Assembly: GCA_050309735.1 (NCBI GenBank)
Contig: JBNRMS010000035.1
Span: 11,905-75,904 of the forward strand
Length of the DNA: 64,000 bases
Source of the DNA: UMGS1002 sp050309735
Lineage (GTDB): Bacteria > Bacillota > Clostridia > Oscillospirales > CAG-272
Direction of reading: 5' to 3'
This document shows positions 1 to 9,070 of this stretch, one piece after another. The notes under the pieces are model-generated. The model saw nothing but the letters and a program-made list of their open reading frames with translations, was not told the DNA's origin and did not search any database. The translations under genes and the position numbers were made by a program. Numbering within the stretch: the first letter of the stretch is position 1; the number at the start of each line of letters is the position of its first letter.

Positions 1-2
1 AA

Positions 3-944
3 GCACAACCCGAGGAGATAGAGCTTCAAAAGAGTAATGTGCTCTTAATAGGCCCTACCGGAGTCGGCAAAACCTATCTCGCGCAGACTCTTGCAAAAAC
101 GCTGAAGGTTCCCTTCGCCATTGCCGACGCGACAACACTCACCGAGGCGGGATATGTCGGAGAAGACGTTGAAAATATTCTTCTCCGCTTGATACAGGCT
201 GCCGACTATGATATTGAGCTTGCCGAGCGCGGAATAATATATATCGACGAGATAGACAAGATATCGCGAAAAAGTGAGAACCGCTCGATAACCCGCGATG
301 TTTCGGGCGAGGGCGTGCAGCAGGCTCTGCTAAAAATCCTTGAGGGCACAGTTTCAAATGTTCCTCCGCAGGGCGGCCGCAAACATCCGAATCAGGAGTT
401 TATACAAATAAACACCGAGAACATCCTTTTCATCTGCGGTGGAGCCTTTGACGGGCTTGATAAAATCATTGAGCGGCGCAAGGGCAACAACACAGTCGGA
501 TTCCAAGGCGAAATTCTCAAAAAAGATGAGCGGCGGGAGACGGGTATATTTAAGGATGTTATCACGCACGACCTGATAAAATTCGGCCTTATTCCCGAAC
601 TTGTCGGGCGCATACCGGTTATCGTCACCTTAAACGACCTCGACCGCGAAGCGCTTGTCAGAATTATCAGCGAACCTAAAAGCTCGATTGTAAAACAATA
701 TATAAAGCTATTTGAAATGGAAGGGGTCGATTTGATATTCGATCGCGCAGCTCTTGACGCGATAGCCGAGCTGGCAATATCCCACAACACCGGCGCGCGC
801 GGTTTGCGTTCGATTATGGAAGGCATAATGACGGGCGTAATGTACGAGATTCCGAGCAGACGAGATATTGAGACGGTTACAATAACCGAGGGCTGTGTCA
901 AGGGCAATGAAAAGCCTGTTTATACTTTTAGATCAGCGAGCTGA
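3..944 (+). CDS. clpX: ATP-dependent protease ATPase subunit ClpX (5' end outside window)
   Basis: AAA+ unfoldase that feeds substrates to ClpP in the cytoplasm. The reading frame is open from the first bases, so the N-terminal zinc-binding domain and the real start lie outside the window; a GTG at 39 is internal. Visible are Walker A GPTGVGKT (about residues 17-24 of the fragment), the pore-loop GYVG, Walker B IIYIDEID, and a VGF tripeptide where the family has its IGF ClpP-docking loop. The C-terminal sensor-2 segment NTGARGLRSIMEG is intact. A strong terminator follows directly, so this ends its transcription unit. Identification is safe. Confidence 0.97.
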   Translation, partial: AQPEEIELQKSNVLLIGPTGVGKTYLAQTLAKTLKVPFAIADATTLTEAGYVGEDVENILLRLIQAADYDIELAERGIIYIDEIDKISRKSENRSITRDVSGEGVQQALLKILEGTVSNVPPQGGRKHPNQEFIQINTENILFICGGAFDGLDKIIERRKGNNTVGFQGEILKKDERRETGIFKDVITHDLIKFGLIPELVGRIPVIVTLNDLDREALVRIISEPKSSIVKQYIKLFEMEGVDLIFDRAALDAIAELAISHNTGARGLRSIMEGIMTGVMYEIPSRRDIETVTITEGCVKGNEKPVYTFRSAS

Positions 945-975
945 CCTGCCTTATAAAATCACACAGCCTAATATA

Positions 976-1010
976 GCCGCACATCCTGATTTCAGGATGT
1001 GCGGCTTTTT
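976..1010 (+). terminator. Rho-independent terminator after clpX
   Basis: Perfect 14-bp inverted repeat (GCCGCACATCCTGA and its complement, 2-nt loop) followed by TTTTT, about 30 bp after the clpX stop codon. Confidence 0.95.
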
Positions 1011-1049
1011 GACAAAATCAGATATTCAAGCCGAAATAAAGAACGAGTT

Positions 1050-1077
1050 GGGGAAGCCTCCTAAAAGAAGCTTCCCC
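1050..1077 (-). terminator. Hairpin downstream of the cysteine-rich gene
   Basis: 8-bp stem GGGGAAGC/GCTTCCCC with a 12-nt loop, just past the stop codon at 1101. There is no clear U run on the minus side, so its role as a terminator is uncertain. Confidence 0.4.
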
Positions 1078-1100
1078 CGGCGTATCTTTTGATGGCTGTA

Positions 1101-1952
1101 TCAACTTCCGCCGCACCTTTTCTCAACATTTCCGCCGCCGCTTCCAAAGGATGGGGTGGAAAATTCTCCGGTTGGGAATGCCATAGTTCGGAAAAGATTG
1201 CAGGGGTCACCCTCGCTTGCCGAGACGCACTCCTTGTCGGGAACGCTGTACTCGACGGCATTAATGAGATACTGCGCCGGTCTTACAAGCCTGCACACCG
1301 AGAATATCCCGATTGACACCGCAAGGTACTTTTCTCTTCTGTTAGGGCTGTTGCTCTCGTCGCACAGATTCCCGCTCAGGCGGTAGGTGACCGCCTCGGG
1401 GATATCGCAAGCGCAGCAGCAGCAATAGCACTTTCTCTCTTCCCCGGCACAGAGGACGCGGGTCTTGAGAATGATTGGGTCGACAGCTTCAACCACAACC
1501 CGGGGTGCGTTCCTTGAGCAGTTGACCGGATCGGGCGAGGCGCAAAAATCATCAACATCGGGCGTGCTTCTGAACACGCTGACATTGCTTTCACTTCCGT
1601 AAAGTACTACGTTCTTTTCAACAACCGCAACACCTTCAAATTCCTGCGCCTTTCCGCCAACACAGGCCTCGCAGACCAGCTTGCAGTAGTATCTGATGGT
1701 AACTGTGTAGAACCCGCGGTTAAATTGCACCGGCTCAATGTTTATGTATGTCCATGCGATACAAGCGCTTTTGGTTCTGACGTTTGTCGTGCGCTCTATG
1801 ATATCGTTTCCGAAATCAGTGAGTATGACCCGTACATCTTCAAAACAGTCCCGGTCACGGCAGGAGTCAAGGATTCGGTTTGCCTCGATGCAAACCGTTT
1901 CCCTGCCGGATGAGCCTCCGGAAGGGCCGCAACAAAAACGATTATCTGCCAT
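1101..1952 (-). CDS. Cysteine-rich conserved protein of unknown function
   Basis: About 283 residues starting MADNRFCCGP; the start is set by a GGAGG about 9 bp upstream, although the frame stays open to 2030. It has roughly 20 cysteines, including CC near the N-terminus and a CYCCCCAC cluster in the middle. There are no membrane segments and no signal peptide. The central pattern (a V-R-x-K-S-A stretch, then IEPVQFNRGFY) resembles a conserved hypothetical protein I have seen in clostridial genomes, but I cannot name a family. A spore-coat or other metal-rich structural role is only a guess from its composition. It is transcribed alone, divergent from the CvpA-like gene, and ends near a hairpin. 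Confidence 0.7.
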   Translation of the reverse strand: MADNRFCCGPSGGSSGRETVCIEANRILDSCRDRDCFEDVRVILTDFGNDIIERTTNVRTKSACIAWTYINIEPVQFNRGFYTVTIRYYCKLVCEACVGGKAQEFEGVAVVEKNVVLYGSESNVSVFRSTPDVDDFCASPDPVNCSRNAPRVVVEAVDPIILKTRVLCAGEERKCYCCCCACDIPEAVTYRLSGNLCDESNSPNRREKYLAVSIGIFSVCRLVRPAQYLINAVEYSVPDKECVSASEGDPCNLFRTMAFPTGEFSTPSFGSGGGNVEKRCGGS

Positions 1953-2258
1953 ATTAAAAAACCTCCAGTATTTATGAGGAGAAAAGACAATCTCCTCTAA
2001 TATTTTATGCACTCTCCGAAAATTTGACATTGATCGTTGTTTGTTTTTATTGCATAAATGAAAAAATTACCCCTCCTATACACCTTCTCTCATAATCGGG
2101 CAGCAATGGGCTCGGAAACAAATTGTTTCCAGAATCTTTTCAATATTTTTCTAAATGCTATTGACATTTAGTATTTTTTGTTATAAAATTACACAAGGAA
2201 TAATAACCTACTGTTAAAATAGGAATATGAACCTGTATCTTGTAAGGAGGTGTTTTCT
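1953..2258. other. Divergent intergenic region
   Basis: AT-rich gap between two divergent genes. It holds one good vegetative-type promoter for the right-hand gene (listed separately). For the left-hand gene only the ribosome binding site is clear; no convincing sigma-A boxes are seen on the minus strand. No small gene or RNA is recognised here. Confidence 0.5.
2161..2189 (+). promoter_or_regulatory. Sigma-A type promoter for the CvpA-like gene
   Basis: TTGACA at 2161-2166 and TAAAAT at 2184-2189 with a 17-bp spacer, about 70 bp before the ATG at 2259. AGGAGG at 2245-2250 is the ribosome binding site. Confidence 0.7.
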
Positions 2259-3830
2259 ATGAATTATTTACTACTATTATCGGTATTAATTGTCGTCATT
2301 AACTTAGCAGTGATCGGACTTGGTTTCTTATTTGGTTACCGGAGAGGTACAGGTCGGTCTGTTGTTAGGCTTGGTTACATTTTGGTTATTTCATTTATCG
2401 CCTATTTTCTCGCGATAGCCATCGCGAAGCCGTTGTCCGAAACTGTTTTTTCGGCGATAAAGCCCTATTTCGACACAAACGAAACCCTACAGAAATATGC
2501 TCAAAATTCCACGGTTTTTGAGTCTCTCATCAGAGGATTGATTTCGTCAATTCTCGCGCCGATTCTCCTGCCGATTATATTTGCGATTTTCCAGGCGCTG
2601 TCGATGATTAAATTCAGGTTTATCGCCGACAAACTTGTAAAGCTAGTGAAAAAGGGCGGCGACCCGATGACGCAAAAAAGCCGCCTTATAGGCGGAGGGA
2701 TAGGCATGGTTCAAGGGTTCATTATTGCCTCGGCTCTATTAGTGCCGCTCTTTGTCGCACATACAATTATTGCAACCGCGGAAGATAACATATCGGGAGG
2801 AACCGAGGCAGCGATTTATGCCCCGGAGGGCACTGGGATGCATTCGCTTTCGTTAAACAGACCCTCTGTTGCTAATAACCGCTTGGCCACTGGCTTCTTT
2901 AATTTCTTTGTTCTTCCTACCGGATCTCAATCGCTCACCCATATTGTTGGCAGTCCTTATAACCTTAGAACCGAAGGTCCCTTGCTTCTCGGGGCGGCGA
3001 ATACCATGTTAATAAACTCGGGAGGTACAGGGTTCTTAGGTGGCGGCGGCACGGATGACGGCTCTGATCTAACCGGTTCGGGCGGGAGCTCAACCGATAC
3101 TAACGCCATTGTAGCTCTCTTCGCCAGTATGATACCCTACATCGAGCAATCGGAGCTGCTCTCGGATTTAGCCGCAGACCTGCTCAACACAGCTGCGACC
3201 ATCTGGGAGAGCGGTGAGAGCTTTCTCGGGGTATCTTTCAACACAGACAATGCGATTATCTCAAATCTCCTCTCCTCTCTTATCGAATCGCTTCGCAATG
3301 CCAATCCTAATAATGTATCAAGTATTCTGACCACCTTTTTTGTTGTCGACGAATCGGGTGAAAGCGTTATTGGAGGCATGATAAAAATGAAGTTTGACAG
3401 TGAAATTTTGCAAGATCCCGGCGATTCTCTCGACTCTCTTGTTGATATGCTAATCGCAATTAACAGCAATCCCGAGCTCTCTCTGATTGGCGAGAGCATC
3501 GGCGACATCGGAAAACAACTTATCAGCGAAATAGATATACCCGCCATTCCCGCAGAGAACACCGCGGTGTATGAAGAAATCGAAACGGCCCTTAAGAGCG
3601 CGATCAACACTATGCCCAGCGCAAACAGCTATAAGGAAAGCGTGTATTCTCTTTCTTCTGAAATAGTCAACATTTCCTCAAGCTATAATTATGAGATTGA
3701 GGACGCCGAGTCAAAGCTTATCTCGATAAGCCTTCTGTCTTATTTCGGCAGCTCCGAGAATATAACGGTAGACGGGCTGAAGGATTATTTCGGTGTTATC
3801 GACCCAGATGCCATTGAGGTGGGCAAATAA
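2259..3830 (+). CDS. Large CvpA-like membrane protein
   Basis: 523 residues; the ATG at 2259 sits 8 bp after AGGAGG, better than the GTG at 2250. The N-terminal 70 residues match the start of the CvpA/colicin V production family: hydrophobic helix, then GYRRGTGRSVVRLG, then another helix. Two further hydrophobic segments fall around residues 100-125 and 145-170. The remaining 300 residues are Ser/Asn/Glu rich and predicted soluble, with a Gly/Ser linker (GGGGTDDGSD region), a long addition for a family that is usually 160-240 residues. Function is unknown. A second, shorter CvpA-like gene is at 34705. Confidence 0.6.
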   Translation: MNYLLLLSVLIVVINLAVIGLGFLFGYRRGTGRSVVRLGYILVISFIAYFLAIAIAKPLSETVFSAIKPYFDTNETLQKYAQNSTVFESLIRGLISSILAPILLPIIFAIFQALSMIKFRFIADKLVKLVKKGGDPMTQKSRLIGGGIGMVQGFIIASALLVPLFVAHTIIATAEDNISGGTEAAIYAPEGTGMHSLSLNRPSVANNRLATGFFNFFVLPTGSQSLTHIVGSPYNLRTEGPLLLGAANTMLINSGGTGFLGGGGTDDGSDLTGSGGSSTDTNAIVALFASMIPYIEQSELLSDLAADLLNTAATIWESGESFLGVSFNTDNAIISNLLSSLIESLRNANPNNVSSILTTFFVVDESGESVIGGMIKMKFDSEILQDPGDSLDSLVDMLIAINSNPELSLIGESIGDIGKQLISEIDIPAIPAENTAVYEEIETALKSAINTMPSANSYKESVYSLSSEIVNISSSYNYEIEDAESKLISISLLSYFGSSENITVDGLKDYFGVIDPDAIEVGK

Positions 3831-3838
3831 TACATAAG

Positions 3839-3878
3839 AAAAAGAGCCGCGGGGAACAAATTTGTTCCCCGCGGTTCT
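3839..3878 (-). terminator. Strong hairpin, likely two-way terminator
   Basis: 18-bp stem (3843-3860 with 3861-3878, one G-T pair, almost no loop) just after the CvpA-like stop codon. Read on the minus strand it is followed by TTTTT, so it can stop transcription from the importer operon. On the plus strand it is followed by GAATTTT, a weaker signal. Confidence 0.75.
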
Positions 3879-3879
3879 G

Positions 3880-4003
3880 AATTTTCGGTCGAGGGGGTTG
3901 TTAAAATCCTCCCACCGAAAATTATGCTCCAAAGTCAGCAAAGCCAAATAGCTCAAAAGTTTTTTAGGGGGGCATGGGGGAACTTTTTTCAAAAAGTTCC
4001 CCC
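3880..4003. repeat. Two further large hairpins between convergent genes
   Basis: A second stem pairs AATTTTCGGT (3880-3889) with ACCGAAAATT (3914-3923), with an inner GGGGG/CCTCC pairing. A third pairs 3976-3988 with 3991-4003 (GGGGGAACTTTTT and complement). With the terminator at 3839-3878 these make three stacked inverted repeats between convergent genes. A 93-codon minus-strand frame crosses them and looks non-coding. Confidence 0.6.
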
Positions 4004-4022
4004 ATACGTATCCCCATATCCC

Positions 4023-5006
4023 TTACCTCTCCTCTCTGAAATACGAGAGTCCGAGGCTTGAGGGCGCCTGGTCTTCTTTTTTGCGGCGGAAGCTAATAAT
4101 GATAAGAACGATGATTGTAACGACGTAGGGAGCCATTCTGGCGAGGTCTGCCGGAATACTGATGTTTATCAGATTAGGCAGGAACTGATATAGCCAGTAA
4201 AGCGTTCCAAAGACATATGCCCCCCAAATGGCGTTTATCGGTTTCCATGTTGTGAAGATAACAAGAGCAACAGCCAGCCAGCCGAGATTTTGAATCTCAC
4301 CGGAGGTCGCCCAAATGCCGTTGTTATAGTCAAGAACATAATAAAGACCGCCAAGGCCGGTTATGCCGGCGCCTATTGAGGTGGCAAGATATTTGTATTT
4401 TATCACGTTGATACCCGCGGCGTCGGCAGTTGCGGGATTCTCGCCGACCGCCCGCAGATTAAGCCCTGTGCGAGTTTTATTAAGAAAAAGAGTGAGGACT
4501 ATCGCTAGCGCAATGGCAACATAGACCAGGAAGCCATAGGAAAAAAAGATTTCGCCGACAACGCCGAGCTTTGTCGATAAATATGGGATTTTCGCGCTGA
4601 AAACGCTGTTTGAATATTCAGCCTTTGTAGAAACCTCACCGTCCATTATAAAAACTCCGAAAAAGTTTGCAATTCCGATGCCAAAGGTGGTCAGAGTAAG
4701 TCCGGTAACATTTTGGTTGGCGCGCAGGGTTATTGTAATAAAGCTGTATATCAGCCCTCCAATAACAGAAGCGGCAAAAGCGCAGACAAGGGCAAGCAAA
4801 ATAAGAATAAGAGCGTTAGGATTCTCGGCACCTTTTTCGTAATAATAGGCGCTTGCAAACCCCGCGAAGGCGCCCAGATACATAAGCCCCGGCACACCAA
4901 GATTAAGATTGCCCGATTTCTCGGTGATTATCTCGCCCATAGAGCCGAACATGATAACCGTTCCGAACATTACTGTTCGAATAATCCAGGATATAAGATT
5001 AGTCAT
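4023..5006 (-). CDS. nupQ: Nucleoside ABC importer, permease 2 (NupQ/YufQ-like)
   Basis: 327-residue membrane protein of the branched-chain-type permease fold (BPD_transp_2), with about nine hydrophobic segments. It carries the family signature GENPATADAAGIN, which forms the cytoplasmic loop touching the ATPase. In Bacillus the NupN-O-P-Q system takes up purine nucleosides, with guanosine the best-known substrate, and gene order here is the same. It overlaps the preceding permease by 8 bp, implying translational coupling. The C-terminus is hydrophilic (RKKEDQ). The substrate itself cannot be read from the sequence; nucleoside is inferred from the family and the riboswitch. Confidence 0.88.
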   Translation of the reverse strand: MTNLISWIIRTVMFGTVIMFGSMGEIITEKSGNLNLGVPGLMYLGAFAGFASAYYYEKGAENPNALILILLALVCAFAASVIGGLIYSFITITLRANQNVTGLTLTTFGIGIANFFGVFIMDGEVSTKAEYSNSVFSAKIPYLSTKLGVVGEIFFSYGFLVYVAIALAIVLTLFLNKTRTGLNLRAVGENPATADAAGINVIKYKYLATSIGAGITGLGGLYYVLDYNNGIWATSGEIQNLGWLAVALVIFTTWKPINAIWGAYVFGTLYWLYQFLPNLINISIPADLARMAPYVVTIIVLIIISFRRKKEDQAPSSLGLSYFREER

Positions 5007-6135
5007 TAATTTCGACTCCTTTCATTTCGGGTGTGTTTTTTGCTCTGGTTCGGAAAATCAGGCGATAGTTAAGGAAAAACTCGCTTCCGATTATAAAAAA
5101 GAGGATTATTCCCGATATGATATCGGATGCATAGTCATTCATTATGCTGTAGGTCGAGGCGATTTGATGCGCCCCCTTCTCAAGGAAAACGAGCAAAAAC
5201 GAGGTAAGCACCATATAGAATGCATTAAACTTTGAGAGCCACGCGACAATAATTGCGTCAAACCCGCGGCCTCCGCCGGTTGTCGTTGATATTGTTTGCG
5301 AGCCGCCTCCAACCAGCAGAAATCCGGCAATTCCGCATATGGCGCCCGAGATTGCCATGGTTCGTAGTATCACTTTTGAAACGTTTATACCGGCATATCT
5401 TGCCGTCTTCTCAGATTCCCCGACCACGCTTATCTCATACCCGTGCTTTGTGTATCTAAGATATACAAATATAATAACAGTGAGAGCAGCAATGACTATC
5501 AAATTAATTCCGCCCCGGTCGCCGAACACCACCGGGAACCAACCGGCCTTAGTGTCCATATTTATAACTCCAAGGCTTGATCGCTGCCCCCTCCAAACAT
5601 TAGTGTAGTATGCCACAAGTTGTATGGCGATATAGTTCATCATGAGTGTGAAAAGCGTTTCATTGGTTGACAGTTTGGCCTTGAATATCGCCGGTATAAG
5701 ACCCCAGACAGCTCCCGCTGCCGCCGCGCCTAGCGCCATCACAGAAAAAAGCAGCCAGGGCTCAAGCGCGGAAAGTTTTAGCATACAGAAAGCCGCCCAG
5801 AGCGCGCCGACAAGCAGTTGCCCCTCGCCCCCGATATTCCAAAAGCGCATTTTGAAGGCCGGGGCCAGCGCCAGCGCGACTACAAGTAATTTTGCCGTTT
5901 CCTGAACTGCCCATTTTAAGCGCATAAGCTTCACTCCGCCAAATGTTCCCGCAAACATCGCGCGGTAAACGCCTATGGGGTCAAGCCCTGTTACAAAATA
6001 AATAAAGAGCGCGTCGATTATAAGCGCTGCGAGCACGGCGGCGGCGCGTATAGCTATTCCCTGCCACACCTTTATCGAATCACGCTTTATAATCCGCACA
6101 AAGGGCTCTTTTACAGTTGTTTTAGCCGAGTTCAT
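4999..6135 (-). CDS. nupP: Nucleoside ABC importer, permease 1 (NupP/YufP-like)
   Basis: 378-residue permease with about ten hydrophobic segments and the coupling-loop motif GESEKTARYAGIN. It forms the transmembrane heterodimer with the following permease. The start overlaps the ATPase stop by 4 bp (ATGA type), so the four genes are tightly coupled. The first 25 residues are basic and cytoplasmic, before the first hydrophobic helix. Length and motif order are normal for the family. Confidence 0.88.
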   Translation of the reverse strand: MNSAKTTVKEPFVRIIKRDSIKVWQGIAIRAAAVLAALIIDALFIYFVTGLDPIGVYRAMFAGTFGGVKLMRLKWAVQETAKLLVVALALAPAFKMRFWNIGGEGQLLVGALWAAFCMLKLSALEPWLLFSVMALGAAAAGAVWGLIPAIFKAKLSTNETLFTLMMNYIAIQLVAYYTNVWRGQRSSLGVINMDTKAGWFPVVFGDRGGINLIVIAALTVIIFVYLRYTKHGYEISVVGESEKTARYAGINVSKVILRTMAISGAICGIAGFLLVGGGSQTISTTTGGGRGFDAIIVAWLSKFNAFYMVLTSFLLVFLEKGAHQIASTYSIMNDYASDIISGIILFFIIGSEFFLNYRLIFRTRAKNTPEMKGVEIND

Positions 6136-7712
6136 TGGTCTGCTCCCTCCCCGCCGTCTTTATTTGCATTTTCATTTTTGTTGCCGTCGGCAAGGTTGGT
6201 CATCAACATTCCAACCTCCTCTTTGGTGGTTTTTCGAGCGTCGACTATCCCGTTAAGCCTTCCGCCGCATAGCACCAGCACGCGGTCGGAAAGGGCGAGC
6301 AGAACATCAAGGTCCTCGCCGACATATATGACAGAGACCCCCTTGGTTTTCTGCTCGTTGAGCAGCCGATAAATGGTATATGATGTATTGATGTCGAGCC
6401 CGCGTACCGCGTATGCTGTCATAAGCACGCTCGGTGCCGAGGCAATCTCGCGCCCGACCAGGACCTTCTGCACATTTCCCCCTGACAGGCGCCGCACCGG
6501 AGTCTTAACGTCGGGTGTAACAACCTCAAGTTCCTCTGCAATCTTTCCGGCAAGCTTCTTTGGTTCTTTCCTCTCTGTGAAAAAGGACGAGCCCTCACCG
6601 TAATTTTTGAGCATCATATTGTCCGCCATTCCCATAGAACCGACAAGCCCCATGCCGAGCCTGTCCTCGGGCACAAAAGAGAGCGCAACGCCAAACTCAC
6701 GAATCTGCCGCGGCGTCTTACCCACAAGTTGTTGATGCTTCCCTCCGCCGGGCGGATAATACTCAACGCTGCTTCCCTCGACCGGTTTTGCAAGTCCCGC
6801 AATTGATTCGAGCAGTTCCTTCTGCCCGCAGCCCGAGATACCCGCGATGCCTAAAATCTCACCGCTGTAAGCCTCAAAAGACACATTGTCGAGCGCAAGA
6901 ACGCCGTCTGCGTTATAACATGAGAGATTTTTAACCGCCAGTCTTCTCTCGCGTTTAACCGGTTCGGGACGCTCAATATTAAGCTCTACCTTCTGTCCGA
7001 CCATCATTTCGGTGAGCGACAGTTCTGTTGCTCCCTTAGTATCTACAGAGCCGACATATTCGCCCTTTCGTAGAATGGCAACTCTATCGGAAACTGCGAG
7101 CACCTCATGCAGTTTATGCGTGATAATGACTATCGCCTTACCGTCAGACTTCATATTTCGGATAACTGCGAATAGCTTTTCCGTCTCCTGCGGGGTCAGA
7201 ACGGCGGTCGGTTCGTCAAGTATGAGTATGTCCGCGCCCCGCCAGAGCACCTTGATTATCTCAAGCGTTTGTTTCTCCGAGACCGACATATTATAAACTT
7301 TTTTGTGCGGGTCAAGAACAAAGCCATATTTTTTACATATCGCCGAAACCTCGCGAGCCACGTTCTTCATGTCAAACCTGCCGCCGCGCTGCCCGAGGAT
7401 AACATTCTCGGCTGCGGTGAAAACATCCACCAGCTTGAAATGCTGGTGAATCATGCCGATTTTATTGTCGTATGCATCCTTGGGCGAGCGTATCGACACT
7501 TCCTCGCCGTTTACAAGTATCTGCCCCTCGTCGGGATAATATATGCCCGACAGCATATTCATAAGTGTAGTTTTCCCGCTGCCATTCTCACCGAGCAGCG
7601 AGAGAATTTCACCGTGCCGTATCTCAAGGCTCACATTTTTGTTTGCGACCACTTTGCCAAAGGACTTTGAAATATTCCTCAGTTCGACGGCGCTGCTTTT
7701 TTTATTGTTCAC
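6132..7712 (-). CDS. nupO: Nucleoside ABC importer, ATPase with two ABC domains (NupO/YufO-like)
   Basis: 526 residues with two tandem ABC domains. The first has Walker A GENGSGKTT and Walker B ILILDEPTAVLT, but its signature reads SVSEKQ in place of LSGGQ. The second has a degenerate Walker A (GISGCGQKE) and a good signature LSGGNVQK. One competent and one degenerate site is usual for sugar/nucleoside importers of this type. A hairpin sits between this gene and the lipoprotein gene, and the ATG comes 90 bp after that stop. The last 20 residues are Asn/Lys/Gly rich. Confidence 0.92.
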   Translation of the reverse strand: MNNKKSSAVELRNISKSFGKVVANKNVSLEIRHGEILSLLGENGSGKTTLMNMLSGIYYPDEGQILVNGEEVSIRSPKDAYDNKIGMIHQHFKLVDVFTAAENVILGQRGGRFDMKNVAREVSAICKKYGFVLDPHKKVYNMSVSEKQTLEIIKVLWRGADILILDEPTAVLTPQETEKLFAVIRNMKSDGKAIVIITHKLHEVLAVSDRVAILRKGEYVGSVDTKGATELSLTEMMVGQKVELNIERPEPVKRERRLAVKNLSCYNADGVLALDNVSFEAYSGEILGIAGISGCGQKELLESIAGLAKPVEGSSVEYYPPGGGKHQQLVGKTPRQIREFGVALSFVPEDRLGMGLVGSMGMADNMMLKNYGEGSSFFTERKEPKKLAGKIAEELEVVTPDVKTPVRRLSGGNVQKVLVGREIASAPSVLMTAYAVRGLDINTSYTIYRLLNEQKTKGVSVIYVGEDLDVLLALSDRVLVLCGGRLNGIVDARKTTKEEVGMLMTNLADGNKNENANKDGGEGADQ

Positions 7713-7740
7713 CGGTCAGATTTCCTCCGAATCAAATCAA

Positions 7741-7785
7741 ATAAAAACAACTGTAAAGGGAAGCTTGGTCAGCCTCCCTTTACAG
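7741..7785 (-). terminator. Intra-operon hairpin between binding protein and ATPase genes
   Basis: Inverted repeat CTGTAAAGGGA/TCCCTTTACAG followed on the minus strand by TTGTTTTTATTT. The position just after the lipoprotein gene suggests partial termination or a 3' mRNA stabiliser, giving more binding protein than transporter (inference). Confidence 0.75.
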
Positions 7786-7802
7786 CGTGTGAATAACTAA
7801 TC

Positions 7803-9044
7803 TCAGCTTACGGACGGCACGTTAATACCGTCTATAATAATATCAAAGTAAGGAGCGCTGCGGAGCGTCGATTCGGCGAAATAATATTTATCGCCGCTAT
7901 TGACTATTGTTTCCTTGCCGTCCATACCCCATGAACCGGTATAGCTGGTCAGGTGAGCGCCGTCCTTTGTGAATTTCGAGCAGTCAAAGATATGCAGGGT
8001 TCCTGCCTTGATGGAGGCAATCGCCGCGTCAACGGCTTCCTGTGTACCGGGGGCAACCGCTGCGGGATTGAGCTTTGTTATAGCAACCGCGTCTTCGGAA
8101 TAACCCTTGGCCCAGTCTGTGACTATATCCTCGCCTCTCATCACTGATCCGATAGCATATTCATAATAAACCTTCCACTCGTTTGTCGCCGAGGTCAGAG
8201 CCGCGTCGGGAGCGGTGCCGATCATATCGACATTATAGCCCACCGAATATGCAATTTTCCCGTCTTTGAAAGCTTTCTGAACCGCGGCAGGAGCGCCGGT
8301 CGAGTCAGCGTGCTGGCCGATGATAACCGCGCCGTTTGCCATCATGGCCTCAGCGGCGGCACCCTCCTTCTCAATATCAAACCATGACGAGGTGTAGTTT
8401 ACTTCCATCACGACATTTTCATAAATAGATTTTATGCCAAGATAGAAAGCTGTGAAGCCCGATACAACCTCAGCGTATGAGAAAGCGCCGACATAACCGA
8501 CCTTAACATTGCCGTCTGCATCAAAGCTGTTAGGCTGTTTTTCTTTTGTGAGTGTACCCGATTCGACAAGCTCTTTAATCTTCATTCCCGCAACGATACC
8601 CGAGATATATCTCGACTCGTAAACGCAGGTGAAGGCATTTTTCAGATTTGAGAGACCGCTTTTGGCGGCTTTATCGCCTGTCATGGCAATGAAAGTGATA
8701 TCAGGGAACTGGCGTGCAACCTGCTCCATATAGTCCTGATGACCGAACGAGTTGGAAATTATCAGCCCGCAGCCCTGTCCGGCGAGATCCTGAGCTGCCT
8801 GCAGGCAGTCTTCAGTGTCGTCGCGAACACTGTATTTCCAAAGAATTTGGCTGCTATTGAGATTTAGCGCTTCGGCGGCCGCGGTGATGCCGTCGATATG
8901 AGCTTTTGAATAGCCTTCTGTGGCGTCTCCGACTAAAATTACGCCGACTTTGAAATCGTCGTCGGTTTTTCCGCAGGACACAAGAGTTGCGGCAGAGATT
9001 ACAAGAACAAGCGCAAGGATAGCCGCTAAGAGCTTCTTAGACAT
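7803..9044 (-). CDS. nupN: BMP-family nucleoside-binding lipoprotein (NupN/YufN-like)
   Basis: 413 residues. Lipoprotein signal peptide with cleavage before Cys24 (TLVSC). The mature part is a BMP/PnrA-like solute-binding domain: KVGVILVGD at its start, a QGCGLIISNSFGH segment, and an IIGQHADSTG segment typical of the ligand cleft. It captures nucleosides outside the membrane for the NupO/P/Q complex. First gene of the operon; a guanine riboswitch and terminator lie in its leader. The ribosome binding site GGAGG lies 7-8 bp upstream of the ATG. Confidence 0.92.
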   Translation of the reverse strand: MSKKLLAAILALVLVISAATLVSCGKTDDDFKVGVILVGDATEGYSKAHIDGITAAAEALNLNSSQILWKYSVRDDTEDCLQAAQDLAGQGCGLIISNSFGHQDYMEQVARQFPDITFIAMTGDKAAKSGLSNLKNAFTCVYESRYISGIVAGMKIKELVESGTLTKEKQPNSFDADGNVKVGYVGAFSYAEVVSGFTAFYLGIKSIYENVVMEVNYTSSWFDIEKEGAAAEAMMANGAVIIGQHADSTGAPAAVQKAFKDGKIAYSVGYNVDMIGTAPDAALTSATNEWKVYYEYAIGSVMRGEDIVTDWAKGYSEDAVAITKLNPAAVAPGTQEAVDAAIASIKAGTLHIFDCSKFTKDGAHLTSYTGSWGMDGKETIVNSGDKYYFAESTLRSAPYFDIIIDGINVPSVS

Positions 9045-9070
9045 TTAAAAATTCCTCCAAAAGTTTTAAT

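Noticed and set aside
3711..3992. 93-codon minus-strand frame after the CvpA-like gene
   Set aside because: It crosses three hairpins and the 3' end of the CvpA-like gene, has no ribosome binding site, and reads like translated repeat sequence.
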